A stretch of 9,980 bases of DNA from an uncultured Bacteroidales bacterium (GTDB taxonomy: Bacteria; Bacteroidota; Bacteroidia; Bacteroidales; Bacteroidaceae). The stretch spans positions 1 through 9,980 of the forward strand of contig CACXLY010000086.1 of the NCBI GenBank assembly GCA_902768605.1, read 5' to 3'. The notes under the pieces were generated by a model that was not told where the DNA came from, did no database searches, and was given only the letters and a program-made list of their open reading frames with translations. Each line of letters begins with the position of its first letter. Position 1 is the stretch's first letter. The position numbers were made by a program, and so were the translations under genes. Below are positions 1 through 7,493 of this stretch, piece by piece.

Positions 1-1
1 C

Positions 2-352
2 GACGCTTCGAAAGTGAAGTTTATCGGTGGCGAAATTTCGAAGGAAGCAAGCGATGATGACGGACTATTTATTGATTATTTCGAGAATGCACAGTTCCCG
101 GGTGGCGACGAAGCGTGCATGAAGTGGCTTCAGGAGCATATAAAATACCCCGAAGGCTATACTTCCAACCAGCCTCAAGGCAAAGTCGTCGTAAGTTTCA
201 TCGTTGAAAAGGATGGTTCGCTCGATGGTATAAAGGTTATGAAATCGCCCGATCCTTTGCTTTCCGAAGAGGCTATTCGTGTCGTGAGGGAAATGCCGAA
301 ATGGAAACCGGCACATCAATATTTTCCTCCACCACGGCAAGGGAGCCGATGA
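2..352 (+). CDS. TonB C-terminal-domain protein, partial (5' end outside window)
   Basis: The reading frame is open to the window edge, so the gene begins upstream; a GTG at 14 is in frame but has no special support. The visible 116 residues hold a TonB C-terminal domain: FPGGDEACMKWL, HIKYPEGY, GKVVVSFIVEKDGS, SEEAIRVVREMPKWKP. In Bacteroidetes this domain is found on TonB-like energy transducers that contact outer-membrane transporters, and at the end of M56/BlaR1-type membrane peptidases; the missing N-terminus would decide which. The domain should finish with a strand of about 12 more residues (GKPVxVxYTLPVxF in relatives), but here it ends at PPPRQGSR. Another frame just downstream reads REPMKFSY, which resembles the lost strand, so the 3' end may be frameshifted or truncated. 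The stop lies 7 bases from the stop of the convergent glycosidase gene. Confidence 0.75.
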   Translation, partial: DASKVKFIGGEISKEASDDDGLFIDYFENAQFPGGDEACMKWLQEHIKYPEGYTSNQPQGKVVVSFIVEKDGSLDGIKVMKSPDPLLSEEAIRVVREMPKWKPAHQYFPPPRQGSR

Positions 353-359
353 AGTTTTC

Positions 360-3300
360 TTATCGTGCACGGAGGACAGCCTTCCCGTTCTCTACCTTAA
401 TATATATGCCTTTTGGAAGGTTGCCTTTTCCAAGCTTGCGACCGCTCAAGTCATAGTAAGCATCAGGGAACTCAGCAGACTCCGGGAACTCAGAGATGCC
501 TGTCACATCATCTATGGGATGGTACATCAGCACGAAGTCTGTGGCGCACCACCAGCCTTCGCGATTGTCGCTTGTGGCATCAGGCTCGCCGAACTTGTGC
601 CACCAGCCTGTCTTCGCGCCTTGCTTCGAACTGACAAAGCCAACTGTGAGTGAGCCATTAGGCTCCACGTAAATGGGTGTGGTGGTGAGCGTGTCCCAAT
701 GATTTTCGACGGGCAAGTCGTAGTATGCCTTGCTGATGGTAGGCGTGACAGCCTCTCTGCTTCCGCTCTTGAGATAGCCGTGCTGGTCGGAGATGCAGAA
801 GTGCTCAGTCAGCGCCTTGCATTCCATCTGATAGTAGCCTTCGGGCAGGTTTTTGACGGTCTGCCGGATTTCCATCGTGGCATCCTGCCTTGTCGTGCTC
901 CACCAGGCATTCCAACAGGTCTTGCCGAACTTGGTGGTAGCCTTTTGGTCGCCGTCCTTGAAGGTGCCTGCCTTGATTTCCCAGCCATCGGACTTCTCGC
1001 CGGCGAAGGATGGGTTCTTGGGTTGCTTGCTCGATAGCGAGAAGGCGAGGTTCTCATGCATCATGCTGTCCAGCAAGGTGTACGACCCAATCAGGCCCAC
1101 AGCCGTTTGTGCCTCGTTCATGTTGCCCAGCAGACCGAGCATGTCTTGGTAGTCGGGACAGGGGCGCTCAACAATTGTGTTCAGAGTGGTGGTGAGGATG
1201 CCAGTCTGTTCCTTCTTCCTGATAGCGGAGAGGTGCTCTGCCAAGATGGCCTCCGCCTCCGCCAAAGCAGCAGCATCTGTGCCTGCAACTGCATTCAGGC
1301 GAGCATCGAGGTCGTCGTTGAGGAAGGGATAGGCTGTGTTGTAAGCCTTCTGTGCCTCGGCTCTGAGCCTTGTCTTGGCAACGGCATCTGCAAATGCCTC
1401 CTCTCTCGTGGGGAAGAGCTGCCGCAGTTGTACGCCGTCAATCTGAGCCTTTGCTTCCAGGTTGCGACAGGAGAGGATGCCGTAAGCGTACTCACCGCTG
1501 TTGAAGGTGGAGATGTCCTCGTGCCAGTCGGCTTCGTCTGTGGCTTTGCATGCCACTTTGGTCAATGCCGTTCCACTTTCAGAGTAATAGAATGACATGG
1601 ATTTGCTGCCGTTCCTTGAAGCAATGCGGAAGATATAGTTCTGCGCGGGAACGAGGCTGACAGCAGTCTTGATGGCTGCCTTGTTGTTGGTGCTGCCATT
1701 GAGATGCGACTGCAAATACGGGCCACCGCCAAAGCCTCCGTCGCCTACAACCTGGAACTGAGGCTCGGCAAGCATTTGTCCTGAGCCGCTGGTCCAGGCA
1801 GTAAAGCCGAGGTCGAAGTCGCCATTCGGGAATACATTGCCGCCAGCATAGTAGAGTTGGCCGTCAATCTCGAAGGCATCGCCCACGCAAATCTCGTTGT
1901 TGGTGTAGTATTCCTTGCCAAACAGGTCGATGAGGTGCAGACGATAGAGGATGCTTTCGTCGTCGCTGTCAATCGTGTAGGTATAGTTCGAGGCAGCCTC
2001 TTTCTGATGAATCGTATCGAGCACGACCCAAAGGCCATTGGCATCCTTCATCTGAACCTCCATGAGCTGGTTGAACTCGCCGTTGGCATCGTACCAGGAG
2101 AGGCGTGTCTGGCCTGTATCGAGGATGGTTTGCTTGAAGTTCCGTGGTCCATATTGAGGCGGCGTGGTAGGCACGAAGTCGTACTTGCCATTGTAGCCCA
2201 CGCCCGAAGTGATGCTGGCATAGTAGTTGCCGGCTGCAGTCAGGCTGCCGTTCTTGTAGAGCTTCGAAGGGTCGCGCTCGAAGTTCCAATAGTAGTAGCG
2301 CTCGATGCAGTCGTTGTTGTTGAGCACGGGGCAGATGCGCCGCAGGGTTTCGGCGTTCTTGCTCTCAGTCACACCGTTGGCAAAGGCTCCGTTGCTGTTC
2401 CACGAAGCGCCCCATACCCATTCGGATATCCAGACAGGGCGACCCGTCGAGCTTGTCCAGTTGCCAATTGTATTGAAGTTGCTTTCGGGCCAATAGCAAT
2501 GCAGGTCGATGATGTCGCAGCGCCAGCCACGGGCATCGATGCTGTCGATGAAGCGCTTGATGTAGCCGGTGCCGTTGGTGTAGTCGCTGCCGTCCCAAGA
2601 AGAGGGCGAGCAGAGTCGCATGCCTGTAGCCATGAGGTCTTGCCAGTTGGCGAGCACGGCATCCACATCTTCAGTCTGATTTTTGGGGTCGTCGGCAGGG
2701 TTCATCGGCTCATTGTTTGTCTTCATATGGGGTGAGGTGGTGCAAGCGCCGAGTGCCGACGGCGAAGGATAGTTCTCGTAGATGTGGTGGGGAACATTCT
2801 CCACATCAGGAGACATGTCGCTCGTTGTCCCCCAAGTGTAGGTGCTGGTGACATTGAGGGCAGAGCAGAACTCGGTGTTCCCTCCGGCTGCGGCAATCTG
2901 CGGTTTGCCCGTGTCATACCATTTGAAGATGCGATAGGAGGAAATCTTCTGGTCGAGCACAGCGGGCAAGGTAGCCACTTCGAGGTCCTTGTCGGCAGCG
3001 ATGAAGCAGCGGCTGTAGCCTCGTCCTTTGGGCAGGGTGGAGAAGGTCACCATGTAGCCTCGTTTCAGCTTGAAGGAGCGGATGCGGTTGTTGAGCTTTG
3101 CTTCGCTCAGGGTGTTCATGTAGCCGCCGGTGTTCTCGGTGCCGAAGCCGTTGACCGACTCGCCCTCAAACTGCTGCTCGGAGAAGACAGTCAGGGGTCT
3201 GATGCTGTTTTTGTAGGGCATGATGATGCAGCCCTTGTCCCAAATCTTCACTTGGCAGTTGCGGTTGTTGACGGCCTTTGCACCATTTATCTGCACTTTG

Positions 3301-3542
3301 GAAAGCCAATGGCTGATGGCGAAGGAAGGCTTTACCTTCGTCAGAATGACAACGGCATGCTCGGTGTTGACGATGTTCACCAGTCCTTCGTCAGTAAAGG
3401 GTGTGGCATTCGTAATCTGGAAGTCCACGTCGTCTGTGATGGCAATCTGCGTGGAAACTTTGCTGACGGATGTTTTCGTGTTGGCTGCCAACATACACAG
3501 AGGCAGACAGAGGCTGAGGATAGAGAGGATGTGTCTTTTCAT
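360..3542 (-). CDS. Secreted modular glycoside hydrolase, GH128-like
   Basis: A 1060-residue exported enzyme. Residues 1-20 form a signal peptide (MKRH, then a hydrophobic run ending LAA) with no good lipobox. Residues 30-200 are a beta-rich N-terminal domain. Residues 200-450 look like a glycosyl hydrolase catalytic core of the GH128 type: SSYRIFKWYD, SALNVTSTYTWG, TNNEP with Glu278 as likely acid/base, DLHCYW (346-351), and WISEW with Glu374 as likely nucleophile. Known GH128 enzymes cut beta-1,3-glucan; that substrate is inference here. Then come a fibronectin-III-like domain (465-550), a jelly-roll carbohydrate-binding-like domain (568-708), an Ala/Glu-rich helical stretch (712-800), a Trp-rich second jelly-roll-like domain (841-1008), and a C-terminal tail YDLSGRKL...GIYIKVENGK resembling a short sorting domain. 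It starts 12 bases after thyA, so it may be read from the thyA transcript. GH30 is a less likely family. Confidence 0.8.
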   Translation of the reverse strand: MKRHILSILSLCLPLCMLAANTKTSVSKVSTQIAITDDVDFQITNATPFTDEGLVNIVNTEHAVVILTKVKPSFAISHWLSKVQINGAKAVNNRNCQVKIWDKGCIIMPYKNSIRPLTVFSEQQFEGESVNGFGTENTGGYMNTLSEAKLNNRIRSFKLKRGYMVTFSTLPKGRGYSRCFIAADKDLEVATLPAVLDQKISSYRIFKWYDTGKPQIAAAGGNTEFCSALNVTSTYTWGTTSDMSPDVENVPHHIYENYPSPSALGACTTSPHMKTNNEPMNPADDPKNQTEDVDAVLANWQDLMATGMRLCSPSSWDGSDYTNGTGYIKRFIDSIDARGWRCDIIDLHCYWPESNFNTIGNWTSSTGRPVWISEWVWGASWNSNGAFANGVTESKNAETLRRICPVLNNNDCIERYYYWNFERDPSKLYKNGSLTAAGNYYASITSGVGYNGKYDFVPTTPPQYGPRNFKQTILDTGQTRLSWYDANGEFNQLMEVQMKDANGLWVVLDTIHQKEAASNYTYTIDSDDESILYRLHLIDLFGKEYYTNNEICVGDAFEIDGQLYYAGGNVFPNGDFDLGFTAWTSGSGQMLAEPQFQVVGDGGFGGGPYLQSHLNGSTNNKAAIKTAVSLVPAQNYIFRIASRNGSKSMSFYYSESGTALTKVACKATDEADWHEDISTFNSGEYAYGILSCRNLEAKAQIDGVQLRQLFPTREEAFADAVAKTRLRAEAQKAYNTAYPFLNDDLDARLNAVAGTDAAALAEAEAILAEHLSAIRKKEQTGILTTTLNTIVERPCPDYQDMLGLLGNMNEAQTAVGLIGSYTLLDSMMHENLAFSLSSKQPKNPSFAGEKSDGWEIKAGTFKDGDQKATTKFGKTCWNAWWSTTRQDATMEIRQTVKNLPEGYYQMECKALTEHFCISDQHGYLKSGSREAVTPTISKAYYDLPVENHWDTLTTTPIYVEPNGSLTVGFVSSKQGAKTGWWHKFGEPDATSDNREGWWCATDFVLMYHPIDDVTGISEFPESAEFPDAYYDLSGRKLGKGNLPKGIYIKVENGKAVLRAR

Positions 3543-3554
3543 AGGTAATGTGTT

Positions 3555-4352
3555 TTAAACGCTTACGACGCCTTTGATAGCGGGGTAGGGGTCGTAACCT
3601 TCGAGGGTGAAGTCCTCGTATTGAAACTTAAAGATGTCTTTTATTTCGGGATTGATGTGCATTTGCGGCAGCTTGCGAGGCTGGCGTGTGAGTTGCAGAT
3701 GCACTTGGTCGAGGTGGTTGAGGTAGATGTGAGTGTCGCCGGTGGTGTGGATGAATTCGCCCGGTTCGAGGCCGCACACCTGTGCCATCATCATGCACAG
3801 CAGGGCATAGGAGGCGATGTTGAAGGGCACGCCGAGGAAGCAGTCTGCACTCCTTTGGTAGAGCTGCAGGGAGAGTCGGCCATTTGCCACATAGAACTGG
3901 AAGAAGGCATGGCAGGGCGGCAGGTTCATGTTCTTCAGGTCGGCCACATTCCAGGCAGAGACGATGATGCGGCGGCAGTCTGGGTCGCGCTTGATGGTAT
4001 CGACTGCTTGCTGAATCTGGTCGATGAAGCCGCCATCATAGTCAGGCCAGGAGCGCCACTGATAGCCATAGATATGGCCGAGGTCGCCTGTCTCGGGGTC
4101 AGCCCATTCGTTCCAGATGCGCACTCCCCGCTCTTGCAGCCACTTGGCATTGGTGTTGCCTTGCAGAAACCAAAGCAGTTCGTAGATGATGCTCTTCAGG
4201 TGCACCTTCTTTGTGGTGACCAGGGGAAAGCCTTCGCTCAGGTCGAAACGCATCTGGTGGCCGAAGATGCTGATGGTGCCAGTGCCTGTGCGGTCTTCTT
4301 TCCTGATGCCCTCATCGAGAATCCTTTGGAGTAAATCTAAGTATTGTTTCAT
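3555..4352 (-). CDS. thyA: Thymidylate synthase
   Basis: A cytoplasmic enzyme that methylates dUMP to dTMP using 5,10-methylene-tetrahydrofolate and releases dihydrofolate. The 265 residues match the usual length (264 in E. coli) and can be followed almost residue for residue. Arg21 lies in DRTGTGT, Glu58 in the IIYELLWFL stretch, Arg127-Arg128 in [10 protein letters not shown], the catalytic Cys147 in [12 protein letters not shown], Arg167 and Asp170 in [13 protein letters not shown], Asn178, and His208 and Tyr210 in GDTHIYLNH. The C-terminus ends in a hydrophobic VVSV, as expected for the mobile tail that closes the active site. The ATG overlaps the folA stop codon (ATGA), implying translational coupling with the enzyme that recycles its dihydrofolate product. 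Nothing looks damaged. Confidence 0.98.
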   Translation of the reverse strand: MKQYLDLLQRILDEGIRKEDRTGTGTISIFGHQMRFDLSEGFPLVTTKKVHLKSIIYELLWFLQGNTNAKWLQERGVRIWNEWADPETGDLGHIYGYQWRSWPDYDGGFIDQIQQAVDTIKRDPDCRRIIVSAWNVADLKNMNLPPCHAFFQFYVANGRLSLQLYQRSADCFLGVPFNIASYALLCMMMAQVCGLEPGEFIHTTGDTHIYLNHLDQVHLQLTRQPRKLPQMHINPEIKDIFKFQYEDFTLEGYDPYPAIKGVVSV

Positions 4353-4834
4353 TTCTTAATATAGTCTATGAAGTCATAGGACTGGTTGTTTTTCTCGTCC
4401 GGTTCATGCCTTTCGCAGAAGGCAACTTGCCATTCATCGCGGTTGAATTCGGGGAAGAAGGCGTCGGCTTCCTTCGGAGTATCATGCACTTCTGTCAGGC
4501 AGAGGCGATTGGCAAGGGGCAAGGCTTCTGCATAAACGCTTGCTCCGCCGATGATATAGACCTCTTCTTCGGCAGGGCAACTGGCAAGGGCTTCTTTCAG
4601 GGAGGAAAAGCGCTCTGCATCGGGAAAGTCCTTTTTGCTGCGAGAGAGGACGACATTTCTGCGGTTGGGCAATGCGCCTTTAGGCAGGCTGTCGAAGGTC
4701 TTTCGGCCCATGATGATGGTGTGGCCTGTGGTGAGTGTCTTGAAGCGACGCAAGTCAGCCGGCAACCAGTAGAGGAGCTTGCCTTTCAGGCCGATGGCAT
4801 TGTTCTCGGCAATGGCGGCAATGATGGTAACCAT
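4349..4834 (-). CDS. folA: Dihydrofolate reductase
   Basis: Reduces dihydrofolate to tetrahydrofolate with NADPH, which regenerates the cofactor consumed by ThyA encoded directly downstream. The 161 residues fit the bacterial type I enzyme (159 in E. coli). Visible signatures are the N-terminal strand and loop [24 protein letters not shown] with the active-site acid Asp27, [28 protein letters not shown] (substrate-carboxylate Arg), [15 protein letters not shown] with the NADPH-binding double Gly at 96-97, and [18 protein letters not shown]. Position 22, Trp in E. coli, is Tyr here (LLYWLP); this sits next to the Met20 loop. The start at [10 protein letters not shown] matches the family N-terminus. 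The preceding 222 bases are non-coding and probably hold the promoter, although no clear TAnnTTTG box is visible there. Confidence 0.97.
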   Translation of the reverse strand: MVTIIAAIAENNAIGLKGKLLYWLPADLRRFKTLTTGHTIIMGRKTFDSLPKGALPNRRNVVLSRSKKDFPDAERFSSLKEALASCPAEEEVYIIGGASVYAEALPLANRLCLTEVHDTPKEADAFFPEFNRDEWQVAFCERHEPDEKNNQSYDFIDYIKK

Positions 4835-4940
4835 TTATTTTATTTACGATTTGACGATTTACTATTTACGATTTAAGTAATTTACAATTTAACAATGTAC
4901 AATGTACAATTGATTTACAATTTAGTAATTTAACTATTTA
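4835..4940. repeat. AT-rich array of TTTACGATTTA-like words (copy A)
   Basis: Directly upstream of folA is a low-complexity stretch built from variants of TTTACGATTTA, TTTACTATTTA, TTTACAATTTA and a doubled ACAATGTAC. Its end, TTTAGTAATTTAACTATTTA at 4921-4940, matches 7470-7489 in 19 of 20 bases, and ACGATTTACTATTTA is also shared with that second locus. No reading frame of interest lies here. The stretch must contain or replace the folA promoter region. It could be a decayed tandem repeat or a mobile intergenic element. Confidence 0.8.
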
Positions 4941-4963
4941 CAGGGTTCTTGGGCTGTTCCACC

Positions 4964-5019
4964 CCCCTCCTTTGGAGGGGTCGGGGGAGGCTATTCCTTT
5001 GGAGGGGTTGGGGGAGGCT
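4964..5019. repeat. GC-rich 24-base repeat, two copies, with hairpin
   Basis: Two near-identical 24-base units at 4969-4992 and 4996-5019 share the form CCTTTGGAGGGG, three variable bases (TCG or TTG), then GGGGAGGCT. A third copy sits at 7499-7522. The bases at 4964-4980 form a perfect 7-bp hairpin, CCCCTCC-TTT-GGAGGGG. The block follows the stop of the esterase gene on the minus strand, so the hairpin could stop or stabilise that transcript, but no T-run follows it. It is therefore not a canonical intrinsic terminator. Confidence 0.85.
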
Positions 5020-5026
5020 TTAATTC

Positions 5027-5054
5027 TTCACTCTTCACTCTTCACTCTTCGTTC
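5027..5054. repeat. 7-base tandem repeat TTCACTC
   Basis: Three perfect copies of TTCACTC at 5027-5047 are followed by a variant, TTCGTTC, at 5048-5054. The array ends two bases before the esterase stop codon (TAG on the minus strand), so it occupies the immediate 3' untranslated region. Length change by strand slippage is likely; no function is evident. Confidence 0.85.
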
Positions 5055-5056
5055 GT

Positions 5057-6790
5057 CTATAACTTCTTCATCTCTTTCAAGAACTCGCTGATGCGTTCGA
5101 GATAGGTGTAGCTGCCGGTGCCGGGAGATGCTGTCCGCTGGAAGCAATGCTCGCGAGTGGCCAGGATGTGGAGTTCGCTCTGAATGCCCATGGCTCGCAT
5201 CTTCTCCCAAGTCTTGACGGAGTTCATGGCAGCCCAGCCGTCTTTGTCGCCGTGAACGAAGAGCATCGGGGCTGTCTTGAGGTCGAAGTTGAACTCAGGA
5301 ACAAGCACGGCGCTGTCGTCTGTTCCGCTTGTGGTGTTGTGTTTCTCAGCTCCGTCTGTCAGGGCATAAGCGGGATAGATGCCGATGCCCCACTGCACAT
5401 TGCAGGGCTGCTTGTCGAGGTCGTCGATGGGAAGGTAGGCCTGTTGCACAGAGGATGTCACGCCCATCAGGGTGAGGTGTCCGCCAGCGCTGCTGCCCAT
5501 GATGCCTATGTTGTTGGGGTCGAGGCCGTAGCTGGCAGCTTTGCTCTTGACGATTCTGATGGCGCGCTGCAGGTCTTGCCAGGCTGAGATGTGCTTCTTC
5601 AAGCCTGTTTCGGGAGCAGGGCGAGGTGTGCGATAGCGCATGGTCACCACTGCCATTCCGAGGCTGTTGAGGTAGCGACGTGCTGGAGCCACTTCGAAGC
5701 TTTCGGGATTGTTGCCATTGTAGCTGCCGCCTGAGTAGATAATCTGGATGGCCTTCGTCTTGAGGTTGGCTGGGATGTGCCATTCGATGTATGGAGTGCC
5801 TTGATTCTCTTGCACATAAGGCATCTTGCCATCGGGCCAGATGTTCTCCTTGAAGTATTTGTCGCGGTCGTTGTCGTTGTCGAAGCGCTTCATGATATCC
5901 ACCTCGGGCTGAATGGGACCGAGCAGCCCCATCTGTGTGAGGAACTCAATGCCTCGCTCCAGGCCGAAGGCTCCGTGTCCTTTGCCCGGATAGAGATGCA
6001 GTTCTGCGGGAATCTTCCTCTTGCGGAGCTGGCGGAAGACTTGTGTCGAGGCATTGGGGCTGTAGGGGTCGTTGCCGCCGTGATGCAGACTCATGGGACA
6101 GGTCTTTTCGTCGAAGTGGAAGATGGTGTCGAGCCTGACATCAGGTCCATAGCCCAAGCGGACATTTGGTGTGCCGCCTTCGCTGTCGCTGAGGGCATAG
6201 GCGGGGGCATTGACGATGGCAAAGTTGACGTGGCAGGGCACTTCATCGAGGGCATCTATGGGAGCATAAGCGGGTGTCTGCGAACTGGTTGCGAGCAGCA
6301 GAGCCAAGTGCGAGCCTGCCGACATGCTGATGGTGCCAATCTTCTTGGGGTCGAAGCCGCGCTTCTTTGCCTCGCTGCGAACCATTCGGACAGCTCTCTG
6401 GCCGTCTTCCCAGGCACTCTTGTAGATGGGGAGCCCTTCTGGCCGTGGAGTGCGATATACGAAGTTGACGCATTGGAAGCCAAGCTCTGTGAAGCGCTTT
6501 GTCCAAAGGGTGATGAGGTTGTTGTCGCAAGTGTTGAAGTAGCCACCGCCCGAGATGAGTATCATGCAGCAGCCATTAGGAGTGGCGGGCTTGTCCATCC
6601 ATTCCAGGTAGGGCATTCGGTACTTGTCGGGGTTGAAGCCTTCTTGACCTGATTCGGCCGTCATAGCCGCAATCTGCTGAGGCTGAGCATCGGGCATCTT
6701 GCCTTTCGGCCAGATACCGATGTGTTTTCCTGCCTGAACATTGAGAAATGCAGAAAATAAGAGAATTAGAAAATAAGAAAGCCTCTTCAT
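5057..6790 (-). CDS. Secreted double-domain alpha/beta-hydrolase (esterase-like)
   Basis: A 577-residue exported protein with a signal peptide (MKRLSYFLILLFSAFLNVQA). It consists of two tandem copies of one alpha/beta-hydrolase domain, about 21-295 and 310-577. Each copy has IWPxGKMP, PYxEW, an oxyanion-type motif (ISGGGYF; YSGGSYNG), YRTPRP, a Ser-containing elbow and late Asp and His. Likely triads are Ser157 (SMSAGSH), Asp241 (GGNDPYSP) and His272 (GKGHGAF) in the first copy, and Ser434 (GSSAGGH), Asp517 (HGDKDGW) and His548 (REHCF) in the second. The pattern fits the BD-FAE/acetylxylan-esterase-like group acting on plant or glycan esters; the substrate is inferred only. The frame stays open to 6964, but the extra 58 residues are His/Arg-rich and lie inside ribE, so the ATG before the signal peptide was chosen. 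The gene begins 20 bases after ribE. Confidence 0.88.
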   Translation of the reverse strand: MKRLSYFLILLFSAFLNVQAGKHIGIWPKGKMPDAQPQQIAAMTAESGQEGFNPDKYRMPYLEWMDKPATPNGCCMILISGGGYFNTCDNNLITLWTKRFTELGFQCVNFVYRTPRPEGLPIYKSAWEDGQRAVRMVRSEAKKRGFDPKKIGTISMSAGSHLALLLATSSQTPAYAPIDALDEVPCHVNFAIVNAPAYALSDSEGGTPNVRLGYGPDVRLDTIFHFDEKTCPMSLHHGGNDPYSPNASTQVFRQLRKRKIPAELHLYPGKGHGAFGLERGIEFLTQMGLLGPIQPEVDIMKRFDNDNDRDKYFKENIWPDGKMPYVQENQGTPYIEWHIPANLKTKAIQIIYSGGSYNGNNPESFEVAPARRYLNSLGMAVVTMRYRTPRPAPETGLKKHISAWQDLQRAIRIVKSKAASYGLDPNNIGIMGSSAGGHLTLMGVTSSVQQAYLPIDDLDKQPCNVQWGIGIYPAYALTDGAEKHNTTSGTDDSAVLVPEFNFDLKTAPMLFVHGDKDGWAAMNSVKTWEKMRAMGIQSELHILATREHCFQRTASPGTGSYTYLERISEFLKEMKKL

Positions 6791-6794
6791 ATTA

Positions 6795-6824
6795 TTGAAT
6801 TTTGAATTTATTAATTTTGAATTT
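6795..6824. repeat. TTGAATTT repeats at the ribE-esterase junction
   Basis: TTGAATTTTGAATTT (6795-6809) is followed by TTTTGAATTT (6815-6824), covering the 20-base gap and the last codons of ribE. The style matches the AT-rich arrays before folA and ribE, with a different word. It lies where the ribosome would bind ahead of the esterase ATG; no Shine-Dalgarno sequence is present, as is usual in Bacteroidetes. Confidence 0.6.
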
Positions 6825-7422
6825 CGTGCATTCGTGCGATGTATTTCCCGATGATGTCGAACTCGATGTTGACGACGGAGCCGGGCTTGATGGCATGGAA
6901 GTTGGTATTGTCGAAGGTATAGGGGATGATGCAGACCTGGAAGGTGTCTTCTGTGGGTCGGCAAACGGTGAGGCTGACGCCGTTGACGGTCACGCTGCCC
7001 TTGTCGACGGTGAAATAGCCGTGCCTGACCATCTCCTTCGTGCTTTCGTATTTGAAGGTGTACTGATGGCTGCCCTGCTGGTCTTCTACTGCGATGCAGA
7101 CGGCGGTCTGGTCGACGTGGCCCTGCACGATATGCCCGTCCAGTCGGCCATTCATCAGCATCGAGCGCTCCACATTCACTTCGTCGCCCACCTGGAGCAG
7201 TCCGAGGTTGCTGCGCTCCAGAGTCTCGCGCATAGCGGTCACGGTGTAGGTCAATAGTGAATGGTCAATGGCTACCACTGTGAGGCAGACGCCGTTGTGG
7301 GCGATGCTTTGGTCGATGCTAAGTTCATCAACGAAGGGACAGGTCAAAGTCAGATGGACGTTGTCCTGCTCGTGCTCGATGGCAACCACGCGAGCCATCG
7401 CTTCTATTATTCCGGAAAACAT
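6811..7422 (-). CDS. ribE: Riboflavin synthase, alpha chain
   Basis: The last step of riboflavin synthesis: two molecules of 6,7-dimethyl-8-ribityllumazine are dismutated to riboflavin and 5-amino-6-ribitylaminouracil in the cytoplasm. The 203 residues match the family, with its two homologous lumazine-binding barrels. Barrel one (about 1-97) opens with MFSGIIE and has AHNGVCLTVV and MRETLERSNLG. Barrel two (about 98-190) has GHIVQGHVDQT, GSVTVNGVSLTV and IIPYTFDNTNF, followed by the C-terminal trimerising helix FDIIGKYIARM. MFSGIIE is the conserved N-terminus, which fixes the start. The partner rib genes are not adjacent. The 105 bases upstream are a repeat mosaic with no FMN-riboswitch-like sequence that I can see. 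Some authors call the gene ribC. Confidence 0.97.
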   Translation of the reverse strand: MFSGIIEAMARVVAIEHEQDNVHLTLTCPFVDELSIDQSIAHNGVCLTVVAIDHSLLTYTVTAMRETLERSNLGLLQVGDEVNVERSMLMNGRLDGHIVQGHVDQTAVCIAVEDQQGSHQYTFKYESTKEMVRHGYFTVDKGSVTVNGVSLTVCRPTEDTFQVCIIPYTFDNTNFHAIKPGSVVNIEFDIIGKYIARMHEIQN

Positions 7423-7428
7423 AAGGGT

Positions 7429-7489
7429 ATTTACGATTTTACGATTTACGATTTACTATTTATTTACGATTTAGTTATTTAACTATTTA
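7429..7489. repeat. AT-rich array of TTTACGATTTA-like words (copy B)
   Basis: Located 6 bases upstream of the ribE start. Repeated TTTACGATTT words lead into TTTAGTTATTTAACTATTTA at 7470-7489, 19 of 20 bases identical to the end of the array upstream of folA. As there, the array lies between a gene start and a GC-rich hairpin repeat. Confidence 0.8.
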
Positions 7490-7493
7490 TTTT

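Noticed and set aside
1857..2735. 292-codon plus-strand frame opposite the glycosidase gene
   Set aside because: It is the antisense shadow of the GH128-like coding sequence, rich in Val, Ala and Gly, with no domain. The long plus-strand frames at 2784-3548, 3621-4334, 5777-6652 and 7570-8544 were dismissed on the same grounds.
4964..4980. Intrinsic terminator at the GC-rich hairpin
   Set aside because: The 7-bp stem is perfect but no T-run follows on either strand; kept as a repeat instead.
6791..6964. N-terminal extension of the esterase frame
   Set aside because: The extra 58 residues are His/Arg-rich, overlap the well-supported ribE gene in another frame, and would bury a clean signal peptide.
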